From positions 1-64,000 of IMG/VR virus record IMGVR_UViG_3300042455_002003: a stretch of DNA of 64,000 bases, one strand, 5' to 3'. Origin of the DNA: a virus. The notes below the pieces were generated by a model. The model did no database searches, had not been told where the DNA came from, and was given only the letters and a program-made list of their open reading frames with translations. This document shows, one piece after another, positions 18,548 to 26,973 of the stretch (position 1 is the stretch's first letter; every line of letters starts with the position of its first letter). Made by a program: the position numbers and the translations under genes.

Positions 18548-19078
18548 ATGAAATTACACTTAGGTTGCGGGACAAAAATTATAAAAAATTATATAAACAT
18601 AGATATACGAGAAAATTTAGATTGTGACGTAGTTGATGATATAAAAACACTTTCACAATTCAATCCATCTAGTGCAGATGAAATCTATGCTTGTCATGTG
18701 TTAGAACATTTTAGTAGACATGAATATATCACAGTATTAAAAAGATGGTATGAAATATTAAAAAAAGGTGGAATTATAAAACTATCTGTACCTGATTTAG
18801 AAAAAGTTTTTTTACAATATAAAAATGGTACTTCTTTAAGAGAATTAATGGGGTTTTTATATGGTGGACAAAGTTATGAACACAATTATCATTATGTTGG
18901 GTTTGATTACAACACTTTAAAAGAAGACTTAGAACAAATTGGTTTTACTGATGTCAAAATATGGGATTGGAGAGAATCGGAACATTCTAATATTGATGAT
19001 TTTTCACAGGCATATATGCCTCATATGGATAAAGAGAATGGTATTTTAATGAGTTTAAACATTCAAGCAATAAAATAG
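18548..19078 (+). CDS. Class I SAM-dependent methyltransferase
   Basis: The 176-residue protein has MKLHLGCGTKIIKNYINID (SAM-binding GxGxx region and the acidic end of strand 2), ADEIYACHVLEHFSRHE (the HVLEH helix common in this family) and LKKGGIIKLSVPDLEK. These are methyltransferase type 11/12 features. The expected substrate is a small molecule or sugar. It starts four bases after the previous stop. Confidence 0.88.
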   Translation: MKLHLGCGTKIIKNYINIDIRENLDCDVVDDIKTLSQFNPSSADEIYACHVLEHFSRHEYITVLKRWYEILKKGGIIKLSVPDLEKVFLQYKNGTSLRELMGFLYGGQSYEHNYHYVGFDYNTLKEDLEQIGFTDVKIWDWRESEHSNIDDFSQAYMPHMDKENGILMSLNIQAIK

Positions 19079-19093
19079 GCATTTGTAAAAAAA

Positions 19094-19852
19094 ATGGAAA
19101 ATAATATAAAAGCTTCTACTTTTGGTACTCTACATAACGATTTATATTTTAATAAAAAAGTTAGTATTTCTTTTGATAGTTTTAATTACGATGAAAATGC
19201 TGATTATAAAGTCATGGTCCAAATAGAACCACCCTCTATCATGGGGATAGTAAACCAAATACCCTCATTTAAAAATAATTTTGATTTAATTTTAAGTTGG
19301 AATACAAAAGTATTAGAAGAATGTGAAAATAGTAAATTATTTCCTTTTGGTTCTTGTTGGATAAATGAATCTGATAGGGGTATTCATGATAAAACAAAAA
19401 TTTTATCAATTGTAGCTTCCAACAAACGTCAAACTGAGGGACATCAACTTCGACATAAAATAATTGATAGTAAGTTAACCCCTATGGACACTTATGGTCA
19501 TGGATATAATCCAGTTGAGAATAAAATTACCGCATTTAAAGATTATATGTTTTCTTTAATTATAGAAAATGAAAAAATAGATAATTTGTTTACAGAAAAA
19601 ATAATCGATTGTTTAGTTACTGGAACCGTACCAATATATTGGGGGTGTGGTAATATTGGTAATTATTTTGATAAGAGGGGTTTTTTAGAGTTTAACAGTG
19701 TCGATGAATTTAAGGGAATAATTGAAAAATTAAATCTTGAGACATATAATAACATGTTACCTTTTATTAAAAATAATTTTGAGTTATCGTTAATTTATAC
19801 GAGTTTTTGGGATAGGTTAACATCCGTAATAAACAATAAAATGAATTTTTAA
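19094..19852 (+). CDS. GT10-like fucosyltransferase
   Basis: The 252-residue protein resembles GT10 in its C-terminal half: YMFSLIIENEKIDNLFTEKIIDCL, then GTVPIYWGCGNIG. These are the ENxxxxxxxTEK and PxYWG signatures seen also in the gene at 1946-2809. The N-terminal half (VQIEPPSIM, DLILSWNTKVL) fits the acceptor side of related enzymes, and SIVASNKRQTEGHQLRHKII fits the SxK(R) donor segment. It lies directly before the GDP-fucose biosynthesis pair, which would provide its donor. Confidence 0.72.
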   Translation: MENNIKASTFGTLHNDLYFNKKVSISFDSFNYDENADYKVMVQIEPPSIMGIVNQIPSFKNNFDLILSWNTKVLEECENSKLFPFGSCWINESDRGIHDKTKILSIVASNKRQTEGHQLRHKIIDSKLTPMDTYGHGYNPVENKITAFKDYMFSLIIENEKIDNLFTEKIIDCLVTGTVPIYWGCGNIGNYFDKRGFLEFNSVDEFKGIIEKLNLETYNNMLPFIKNNFELSLIYTSFWDRLTSVINNKMNF

Positions 19853-19885
19853 AAATAATAAATATATTAACACAAAAAATTAATA

Positions 19886-20941
19886 ATGAAAAAAGTTTTA
19901 ATAACGGGTATTAACGGACAAGACGGTTCTTATTTAGCAGAATTTTTGTTGAATAAAGATTATGAGATATGGGGTACCGTAAAAAGAAATTCTGTATCTG
20001 AAACACAATCTACTAGAATAGAACACCTACTCTCAGAAGGTAAAATTAATTTAGAGTACGCTGATTTAACTGATATGGCATCTTTAGTTAGAGTTTTACA
20101 AAAAGTACAACCTGATGAAATATATAATCTAGCAGCACAATCCCATGTTAGAGTTAGTTTTGACCAACCAATATACACGGCTAACGCTACTGGTTTAGGT
20201 ACATTAAATTTACTTGAAGCTGTAAGGATGGTTTCACCACATTCAAAAATTTATCAAGCATCATCTTCAGAAATGTTTGGTAATTCAATAGACGATGATG
20301 GGTATCAAAGAGAAACGACACCATTGAATCCTGTATCACCATATGGTTGTGCTAAAGTTTTTTCTTACAACATTTGTAAGAATTATAGAAATTCATATGG
20401 TATGAAAATATGGAACGGTATATTATTTAATCACGAGTCCCCTAGAAGAGGAACTAATTTTGTAACTAATAAAGTTGTTAAAGCTGCAGTTAGAATTAAA
20501 TTAGGATTACAAAATAATTTACATTTAGGTAATCTTGATGCTACCAGAGATTGGGGTCACGCAAAAGATTATGTAGAAGCTATGTGGTTAATGTTACAAT
20601 CTGATAAACCAGATGATTATGTATGTTCTACAGGTGTTTCACATTCAGTAAAAGAATTATGTGAATACACATTTTCCAAATTAAACTTGGATTTTAGAAA
20701 ATATGTTGTTATTGATGATAAACATTTTAGACCTGAAGAATTACATGATTTAAAGGGGGATTCAAGTAAGTTAAGAGATGAGTTAAATTGGGACCCAAAA
20801 TATACTTTTGAGACAATGTTAGATGAAATGATTGAATATTGGTTAGAACATTATAAAGTAGAAGAGAATGAAATAGAACAAAATATATTAGACATACCAT
20901 CAGAGGTAATGCTAGGTATTATGAGAAATAGAAATGTTTAA
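19886..20941 (+). CDS. gmd: GDP-mannose 4,6-dehydratase
   Basis: The 351-residue enzyme converts GDP-D-mannose to GDP-4-keto-6-deoxymannose. ITGINGQDGSYLAEFLL is the NADP-binding GxxGxxG. YNLAAQSHVRVSFDQP is a family signature. QASSSEMFG holds the catalytic Ser/Glu pair (Ser is a common alternative to Thr). PVSPYGCAKVFSYN holds the Tyr-x3-Lys. NHESPRRGTNFVTNKV and LGNLDATRDWGHAKDYV are classic GMD segments. The length equals bacterial GMDs. The stop shares one base with the start of the synthase gene (TAATG). Confidence 0.97.
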   Translation: MKKVLITGINGQDGSYLAEFLLNKDYEIWGTVKRNSVSETQSTRIEHLLSEGKINLEYADLTDMASLVRVLQKVQPDEIYNLAAQSHVRVSFDQPIYTANATGLGTLNLLEAVRMVSPHSKIYQASSSEMFGNSIDDDGYQRETTPLNPVSPYGCAKVFSYNICKNYRNSYGMKIWNGILFNHESPRRGTNFVTNKVVKAAVRIKLGLQNNLHLGNLDATRDWGHAKDYVEAMWLMLQSDKPDDYVCSTGVSHSVKELCEYTFSKLNLDFRKYVVIDDKHFRPEELHDLKGDSSKLRDELNWDPKYTFETMLDEMIEYWLEHYKVEENEIEQNILDIPSEVMLGIMRNRNV

Positions 20942-21876
20942 TGGGTAGATTATTAGTTACAGGACAAAGTGGCTTGGTGGGTTCACAGTTTAAAGGTAAT
21001 TTAATTGCCTTAAATTCTAAAGTTTGTGATTTAAGAGACCAAAAATCTGTTGACGAAATTTTTTCTTTTTATACAAATAAAGAAATACAAAAAGAATTTG
21101 TTGTTGATAAGGTTATCCATACCGCAGCTAAAGTAGGTGGCGTTGGTGGAAACATGAGATATAAGGGAGAATTTTTTTATGATAACATCATGATAAATAC
21201 AAATGTTATTGAATCATGTAGAAAACACAACATAAAAGATTTAGTTGTTTTCCTTTCAACATGTGTTTTTCCTGACAACGTTGAGTATCCCTTAACAGAG
21301 AATAAAATACATTTAGGTCCACCACATTTTTCTAATGATGCTTACGCTTACTCTAAAAGAATGGCTGACATTCAAATAAGAGCTTACAAAGAACAATATG
21401 GATTAAATTATAAATCAGTTATACCAACAAACATATATGGTATAAATGATAATTTTGATATTGAAAACGGACATGTAATTCCTTCCATAATACATAAATG
21501 TTATATTGCTAGAGAAACTAAAACACCTTTAACTATATGGGGTTCAGGTAAACCATTAAGGGAATTTATATACAATAAAGATGTTGCCATTTTATCTGAA
21601 TGGGTTTTAAATAATTACACTGAAAACGAACCAATAATTTTATCGACATCCGAAGAAATATCGATTAAAGAAATTGTTGACGTAATTGTTGAAATTATGA
21701 ATTTTAAGGGTGAGGTTATATGGGATACCTCAAAACCAGACGGACAATTTAGAAAACCAAGCGACAATAGTAAAATTAAAAATTATTTACCAAATTTTAA
21801 ATTCACACCTTTATATGAAGGTTTAAAAGAAACTATAGAATGGTTTGAGGGTAACTATAATAAAATTAGGAAGTAA
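20941..21876 (+). CDS. fcl: GDP-L-fucose synthase
   Basis: The 311-residue enzyme epimerises and reduces the GMD product to GDP-L-fucose. LVTGQSGLVGSQF is the NADP site. HTAAKVGGVGGNM is a family hallmark. LSTCVFPDNVEYP holds the catalytic Ser and Cys. DAYAYSKRMADIQ holds the Tyr-x3-Lys, and NGHVIPSIIHKC holds the His acid. All key residues are present, and the length is standard for WcaG/Fcl. It is coupled to gmd and ends the glycan block. Confidence 0.96.
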   Translation: MGRLLVTGQSGLVGSQFKGNLIALNSKVCDLRDQKSVDEIFSFYTNKEIQKEFVVDKVIHTAAKVGGVGGNMRYKGEFFYDNIMINTNVIESCRKHNIKDLVVFLSTCVFPDNVEYPLTENKIHLGPPHFSNDAYAYSKRMADIQIRAYKEQYGLNYKSVIPTNIYGINDNFDIENGHVIPSIIHKCYIARETKTPLTIWGSGKPLREFIYNKDVAILSEWVLNNYTENEPIILSTSEEISIKEIVDVIVEIMNFKGEVIWDTSKPDGQFRKPSDNSKIKNYLPNFKFTPLYEGLKETIEWFEGNYNKIRK

Positions 21877-21912
21877 TCATATACTTTTTCCAAAAATTTA
21901 ATATAATTTTTT

Positions 21913-22668
21913 ATGACAAATCAAAAAAAACGTAAAATTAATACACAAGAGGTTTATGATGAGTATTTAAACAACGAATCAATTAATAAAGAATTTGGTT
22001 CCTATAAAAATGTTAAATTATCAGAAAAACAATACGAACTTTTTAATGGTATAAAAGATTCTAGAATCTCTACAATTGTCGGCCCTCCAGGAACATCTAA
22101 AACATTTACCGCTTGTTGGGCAGCAGTTAAAGCATTACAAAAGGGTGAAGTTAAAAGAATAGTTTTAGTGAAGCCTCTTGAGACTTCTGGTGAAGACTTA
22201 GGGTTTTTACCTGGTTCTGAAAAAGATAAAGTACAACCATTTATGGAATCTTTTTTAGATAATTTAATTGAGATGATGGACGGTAGAACACTTAAAATGT
22301 TAATTGACAACGGCACTATTAAATTTGAACCCATTGCTTACATGAGGGGTCGTACTTTTAAACACTCATATATTATCTGTGATGAAATGCAAAACGCTGA
22401 CATTAAACAATTAATGACAACAATTACTCGTTTTGGTGAAGGTTCTAAAATTACTATTATTGGAGATTCAAGACAAAACGACATCAATGAAAAGTATGTG
22501 GCTTTAGACTTTTTTGTTAAAGAAATTTTAGGTGAAGATGACCAAATGTTTCACTTTAAGTTTGATAGAAATGATATTGTTAGAGACCCATTACTTATTA
22601 AGATTATTGATAACTACGAAAAGGCTCTTGCCGAGGGAAGAATACCAAACACCAAAAGAAAAAATTAA
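21913..22668 (+). CDS. phoH: PhoH-like ATPase
   Basis: The 251-residue protein has Walker A GPPGTSKT (57-64), VKPLETSGEDLGFLPG (the PhoH-specific segment after it), Walker B YIICDEMQNA (153-162), and ITIIGDSRQNDI (the GD-x-x-Q sensor region). This is the core of the PhoH family, common in marine phages and related to RNA helicase-like ATPases. The N-terminus (residues 1-40) is short, with no PIN domain. The role in phages is uncertain; proposals include RNA handling. Confidence 0.92.
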   Translation: MTNQKKRKINTQEVYDEYLNNESINKEFGSYKNVKLSEKQYELFNGIKDSRISTIVGPPGTSKTFTACWAAVKALQKGEVKRIVLVKPLETSGEDLGFLPGSEKDKVQPFMESFLDNLIEMMDGRTLKMLIDNGTIKFEPIAYMRGRTFKHSYIICDEMQNADIKQLMTTITRFGEGSKITIIGDSRQNDINEKYVALDFFVKEILGEDDQMFHFKFDRNDIVRDPLLIKIIDNYEKALAEGRIPNTKRKN

Positions 22669-22670
22669 TT

Positions 22671-22841
22671 ATGAAAACTTTTAAATTAATAAATAAAAAT
22701 GGTGAAGCCATAAATAAATTTAAATCTGACTCACTGGAAGAATCTATAGAATATTTTAGTGAAGTAAAAAAATTAACAAAAAAAGAATTACTAAAAATTT
22801 ATAAAGTTGTAGAAGATGAAGATAGGGGTATCAATAGATAA
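22671..22841 (+). CDS. Small unknown protein (56 residues)
   Basis: ATG at 22671 lies two bases after the phoH stop and gives a 56-residue basic-acidic helical protein (MKTFKLINKNGEAINKF at the start, then SLEESIEYFSEVKKL). The stop overlaps the next gene by 26 bases in another frame. The frame fits the tight packing, and the sequence looks like real protein (hydrophobic residues spaced as in a small alpha-beta fold). No family is recognised. Confidence 0.6.
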   Translation: MKTFKLINKNGEAINKFKSDSLEESIEYFSEVKKLTKKELLKIYKVVEDEDRGINR

Positions 22842-23511
22842 TGTATTAAGAGATTATTTTGGGCAAATAGAAAACACATTCCAAAAATATTTTGCTGACG
22901 AAGACAATGAACCGATTGAGGTTAAAGACTATGATTTAGAAAATTGGATTAAGTTTCCTGAAGAAGAAGTTAAACAAGCTGAATTAGAATTTAATCCTGA
23001 CTTTAATGAAGATTCTTTTCTTGAATCAGAGGAAGATACAAAATTAGTTACGGTCAAAAAACAAGTTACATTAGAAGAATTTATGTATGAAAAATGTACA
23101 TTAGAGATTTTTGGGTACGCAAATGAGGTTGTTAATTCTGCTGTAGAGACATTAAATAAATTAATTATAGATAATCCACAACACGAATTTATTATCATAA
23201 CTAGAGAAGGTGGGTTAGTTATTCCGTCTACTTTATTTTTTCTATCAAAAACAAGATGCACTTGTCCTAACATAAAATTTGTTACAGAATATAATAAAGT
23301 ATGGGATTACGTTGACGTGATGATTACGGACCACCCAGAAATAATCAATTCAAAACCAAGTAAAAAAGTTTGTGTTAAAATAGAGAAAGAATTTAATACA
23401 CTATTAGTACAATCTAATATTAATATTAAGTCAATTAAAGAAATTGATTCTACCACACTAAAAGATATTCAAAATATTTTATTGGGTGGTGAGGGAGAAT
23501 GGTCCTTATAA
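22816..23511 (+). CDS. HAD-like protein, possibly nucleotidase-related
   Basis: The 231-residue product starts KIGVSIDNVLRDYF, which has the layout of the HAD nucleophile loop (DxDxT/V) but with Asn where the second Asp should be. Later, HEFIIITREGG fits the HAD Thr/Ser motif strand, and YVDVMITDHPEIINSKP fits the acidic motif region. Residues 30-90 form a very acidic insertion. It could be a degraded or modified 5'-deoxynucleotidase-like protein; the missing Asp makes catalysis doubtful. The domain call is tentative. Confidence 0.45.
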   Translation: MKIGVSIDNVLRDYFGQIENTFQKYFADEDNEPIEVKDYDLENWIKFPEEEVKQAELEFNPDFNEDSFLESEEDTKLVTVKKQVTLEEFMYEKCTLEIFGYANEVVNSAVETLNKLIIDNPQHEFIIITREGGLVIPSTLFFLSKTRCTCPNIKFVTEYNKVWDYVDVMITDHPEIINSKPSKKVCVKIEKEFNTLLVQSNINIKSIKEIDSTTLKDIQNILLGGEGEWSL

Positions 23512-23548
23512 TGGTTTACATCTAAAATTTTATTATTAATAATTAACT

Positions 23549-23896
23549 ATGGAATTATTTGACATAGCTGGAGAAGAGTACTATTTTGATTTAAAATCAA
23601 TTTCTGATTTTGTAAAAATAGACGAAGAAGAGTCTAAAAGTTTTGAGGACTTGTTGACTAAAGAAAAAAACCCAAAAGGTGAAGGGGAAGAAGAACCCAT
23701 TGATTTACAAGGTCCAATGGTCGATATGACTAAATGGGATTTAACTAAAGCAATGATTGAATCAATATTAAACGAAAATGGGATTGTTGATGAGGGTATG
23801 GGAATCACCAAATTAGGTGAACAACTATCAATACCGTTCAGACTTTCATTTAATACACTAATAAAATATAAATTAATAAAAAAAAACAGAAGCTAA
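23549..23896 (+). CDS. Unknown acidic protein
   Basis: The 115-residue product is acidic through residue 60 (many Glu/Asp) and then has a helical C-terminal half (DLTKAMIESILNENG, then FRLSFNTLIKYKLI). The C-terminal part could be a small winged-helix or winged-helix-like fold, but that is a guess. It is followed after one base by a glycosyltransferase gene. Confidence 0.65.
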   Translation: MELFDIAGEEYYFDLKSISDFVKIDEEESKSFEDLLTKEKNPKGEGEEEPIDLQGPMVDMTKWDLTKAMIESILNENGIVDEGMGITKLGEQLSIPFRLSFNTLIKYKLIKKNRS

Positions 23897-23897
23897 T

Positions 23898-24998
23898 ATG
23901 GAAAAATTAGAAATTGTAAAACAAATTGAGTCTAACATCGAAAAACTATCAAAAAAAGATTTTGGTATTTATTTCTTTACGATGGACACAAAAGGAGCTC
24001 CTACGGCTGGAGTAGCAAACGTTTATGAACACGTAAAAGTTTTAACTGAACTAGGATATAGAGCTTATATCTTACATGAAAAAAATGATTATACTAGTGT
24101 TAATTCTTGGTTAGGTGAAGAGTATGGTAATTTACCACACCTTTCTATCGAAAGAAACGAATTAAAAGTTGGTGGTAGTGATTTTGTAATCATCCCTGAA
24201 ATTTTTGCTAATGTATTAGAACAAATTAAAGGATTACCATGTAGAAAAATGATTATGTCACAGGCATATGATTATATTTTTGAGATGTTAGAACCAGGTA
24301 AAACTTGGGCTGACTATAAAGTAAGAGATGTTATTACAACATCAGCAAACCAAAAAGAATACATTAACACCCTGTTCAATAACCCAACAATCGAAGTTGA
24401 TTCAACATCAATTTCAATCCCAAGTTACTTTAAAAAATCGGAAGAACCTAGAAAACCTATTGTAACGATTAACACTAGAGACCAAAGAGATACTCTAAAA
24501 ATCTTTAAGGCTTTTTACATTAAATACCCACACTTAAAATGGGTTTCTTTTAGAGATTTAAGAGGTATGTCTAGAGAAAAATTTGCTGAAAATTTAGCTG
24601 AATCTTGTGTATCTATTTGGGTTGACGATATTTCAGGCTTTGGTACTTTCCCATTAGAATCTATGAGATGTGGTGTACCTGTTATTGGTAAAGTTCCTAA
24701 CATGGTACCTGAATGGATGACAGATAGAAACGGAATGTGGACTAACAATGTTAACAATATTGTAGATATTTTAGGTAACTACGTTCAAGCTTGGTTGGAA
24801 GATTTAGAACCACAAGAATTGTACACTGAAATGGAAGAAACTAACAAAAAATATACTCCTGAAGAACAAAAAGAAACAATCAAAAATTATTTTGAAAAGT
24901 TAACTAATAAAGCTATTGAGGAATTTAAATCTAGTTTGACACAATTTGTTGAACCAGAAGTAATAACAGAAACTAAAACAGAAGAAACAAATGGATAA
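23898..24998 (+). CDS. GT-B glycosyltransferase
   Basis: The 366-residue protein has FGIYFFTMDTKGAPTAGVANVYEH at the N-terminal donor-acceptor cleft, with the Gly-x-x-x-Asn and hydrophobic helix seen in GT4 proteins. The C-terminal half has a WVDDISGFGTFPLESMRCGVPVIG segment, which is the E-x7-E-like donor site (FPLESMRCGVPVI). It ends in a charged helix and an acidic tail. It overlaps the next glycosyltransferase by eight bases. Confidence 0.78.
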   Translation: MEKLEIVKQIESNIEKLSKKDFGIYFFTMDTKGAPTAGVANVYEHVKVLTELGYRAYILHEKNDYTSVNSWLGEEYGNLPHLSIERNELKVGGSDFVIIPEIFANVLEQIKGLPCRKMIMSQAYDYIFEMLEPGKTWADYKVRDVITTSANQKEYINTLFNNPTIEVDSTSISIPSYFKKSEEPRKPIVTINTRDQRDTLKIFKAFYIKYPHLKWVSFRDLRGMSREKFAENLAESCVSIWVDDISGFGTFPLESMRCGVPVIGKVPNMVPEWMTDRNGMWTNNVNNIVDILGNYVQAWLEDLEPQELYTEMEETNKKYTPEEQKETIKNYFEKLTNKAIEEFKSSLTQFVEPEVITETKTEETNG

Positions 24999-25803
24999 TA
25001 AAGTAACAGTTATTGTACCTGTACATAAAATTAATGAAGAGGAGAAAGACTACTTTGCTAAAGCTATGGCTAGTCTTAGAGAACAAAAAGAATTACCTAC
25101 AAAAGTTATTATTGTAGTACCAAAAGGTAGTGAAGCAAAAACAACAGTGGAAGAATATTCTTATGATGAAAAAATTAAAGATATTTTAACTATTGTTGAA
25201 AATGATGGTGAAACTGATTTTTGTTCACAAATTAACTACGGTGTTTCACAAGTAGAAACAGAGTGGTTTAGTATTCTAGAAATGGATGATGAATATTCTA
25301 AAATTTGGTTTAGTAATTTTTACCAATACGCAAACTATTATGATGATGTAGACGCATTTTTACCTATTGTTTTAGACGCTAATGTTGAAGGTAGATTTTT
25401 ACATTTTACAAATGAACCTGTATGGGCAAAAGATTTTTCAGACAAGATTGGTTTCTTAGATAATGACGCTTTATTGAACTACCCAAGTTTCCAAATCTCT
25501 GGTGGAGTTTACAGAAAAGAATCTTTTGAATCTGTAGGTAAATTGAAATCTAGTATTAGACTACAATTTGTGTATGAGTTCTTCTTAAGAATGACTTACT
25601 ACGATAAAAAAATTATGACTATCCCTAAGATTGGTTACAAAAAAACAAATATGAGACCTTCTTCTTTGTTTTTTGAATACTATAATGGTGTAAATAAAAT
25701 TGACCCTCTTGAAGCTAGATGGTGGTTTAATACTGCTAAAAAGGAATGTTATTTTAAACAAGACAGAGGTCTAACTTATAACGCAGAAGAACAAACAGTC
25801 TAA
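24991..25803 (+). CDS. GT2-like glycosyltransferase
   Basis: The 270-residue protein begins KVTVIVPVHKINEEEKDYF with SLREQKELPTKVIIVVP, the first GT2 strands. ILEMDDEYSKIWF holds the acidic metal site (MDDE), and QISGGVYRKESFESVG fits the acceptor region. No membrane segment is present. It ends just before the late sigma gene, which starts directly after its stop. Confidence 0.7.
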   Translation: MDNKVTVIVPVHKINEEEKDYFAKAMASLREQKELPTKVIIVVPKGSEAKTTVEEYSYDEKIKDILTIVENDGETDFCSQINYGVSQVETEWFSILEMDDEYSKIWFSNFYQYANYYDDVDAFLPIVLDANVEGRFLHFTNEPVWAKDFSDKIGFLDNDALLNYPSFQISGGVYRKESFESVGKLKSSIRLQFVYEFFLRMTYYDKKIMTIPKIGYKKTNMRPSSLFFEYYNGVNKIDPLEARWWFNTAKKECYFKQDRGLTYNAEEQTV

Positions 25804-26586
25804 ATGATAGAAGAACCAAAGAAAAGGGGTAGGAAACCTAAAAAGAAACCTTACTTTGGTCCGGAAGAAGAAGAAGCAGTAAAGAATTATCTTGAACTTG
25901 GAGAATTAATTAAAGACCCGACTACACAAGACGGGTATAGATGGACTGGCACAACGGAAGAAGACACACTTAGAAATAGAATCTACAGTAAACAGCTCAA
26001 GGCCCCGTTAGATAAAATGGTTGAAAGCATTATTAGAAGGTACAAACTCTATTCTAAAACAATGGAGTTTGATGACCTTCATGCCGATACACTTAGTTTT
26101 TTACACATTAAGTTTCATAAATTTAAGCCGTCAAGAAATAAAAAATCTTACTCTTATTATGGGACTGTGTGTAAACACTACCTCTTAGGTCAAATGATAA
26201 AGGGGGATAAAAGACTTAAACAAAATTTAAGTTACGATGACGTTGCTCCTATGATTGAGGAGGACGAAAACATGGCTTATTATATCGATGACCCAAAACC
26301 AAATTTGGGTGATTTAATCGGAAGCATTTCTACTAGCATTAAAAAAGAAATGGAAAATAAAGTTTTAAACGAAAATGAAATTAAAGTCGGTAAGGCCCTA
26401 ACTTCTATTTTAGATGAATGGGAAAATCTTTTTGATGATGATAATGTTCCTGGTAAAAATAAATTCAATAAAAACCTTATTTTATATTATATGAGAGAAA
26501 TGACATCTCTTAATACTAAAGACATTAGAAATGGCATGAAAAGATATAGGGTCATTTACAATGTTTTAAGAGATGATTCTTTTTAA
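25804..26586 (+). CDS. 55: Late sigma factor-like protein (T4 gp55 type)
   Basis: The 260-residue protein has an N-terminal basic patch (PKKRGRKPKKK, an AT-hook-like RGRKP) and then a helical domain with the spacing of sigma region 2: KAPLDKMVESIIRRYKLY, MEFDDLHADTLSFLHIKFHKF and SYSYYGTVCKHYLLGQMI. In T4 gp55 the matching helix order is a conserved N-x-x-N-P-x-x-Y-x-T segment before an RxxK-rich helix. No region 4 domain is seen, which fits gp55, where the promoter is read mainly at the -10 box. It would recruit host RNA polymerase to late promoters, probably those with the ATATTTAT motif in this window. No obvious sliding-clamp binding end is recognised. Confidence 0.62.
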   Translation: MIEEPKKRGRKPKKKPYFGPEEEEAVKNYLELGELIKDPTTQDGYRWTGTTEEDTLRNRIYSKQLKAPLDKMVESIIRRYKLYSKTMEFDDLHADTLSFLHIKFHKFKPSRNKKSYSYYGTVCKHYLLGQMIKGDKRLKQNLSYDDVAPMIEEDENMAYYIDDPKPNLGDLIGSISTSIKKEMENKVLNENEIKVGKALTSILDEWENLFDDDNVPGKNKFNKNLILYYMREMTSLNTKDIRNGMKRYRVIYNVLRDDSF

Positions 26587-26600
26587 AATTATATAAAAAG

Positions 26601-26609
26601 GATATTTAT
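26601..26609 (+). promoter_or_regulatory. GATATTTAT late promoter motif
   Basis: GATATTTAT lies 12 bases before the ATG at 26622 and heads the baseplate/tail block, immediately after the sigma factor gene. Confidence 0.65.
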
Positions 26610-26621
26610 AAAAAAAAGATT

Positions 26622-26972
26622 ATGAGTAGGCCAAAGAAAAAAGAAATTAAGTTAAGTACAGATAGTTTTTTAGGTGTGGCACAAGAAGCATATAACGAAC
26701 TTGTTGAACAACGTAGTACCGCTATAAGACAAATCAACGAAAACAAAAAGAAAGTTGAAGTTGAGGATATGCATGATTTAGTTAATCTAAACAAAGCAAA
26801 CACTGACTTATTAAAATTAGTTGATAGTACCATAGATAAAAAACTTTCAATAGTTAAATTAATGGGTACTTTAATTTTTAAAGGTGAGGGAACTGAATCT
26901 AAATCAGATGGTTCATTAACTCCCGAAGACATGGAGTTATTAAGAGATATGTTTACAAAAGAAAAAGAATAA
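26622..26972 (+). CDS. Coiled-coil protein, possible small terminase subunit
   Basis: The 116-residue product has a basic N-terminus (MSRPKKKEIK), then long helices (SFLGVAQEAYNELVEQ, then NLNKANTDLLKLVDSTIDKK) and a charged C-terminal helix. T4 gp16, the small terminase subunit, has a central coiled coil of similar length, and no other gene in the window looks like gp16. This is a weak suggestion. The gene ends one base before the next start. Confidence 0.55.
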   Translation: MSRPKKKEIKLSTDSFLGVAQEAYNELVEQRSTAIRQINENKKKVEVEDMHDLVNLNKANTDLLKLVDSTIDKKLSIVKLMGTLIFKGEGTESKSDGSLTPEDMELLRDMFTKEKE

Positions 26973-26973
26973 T

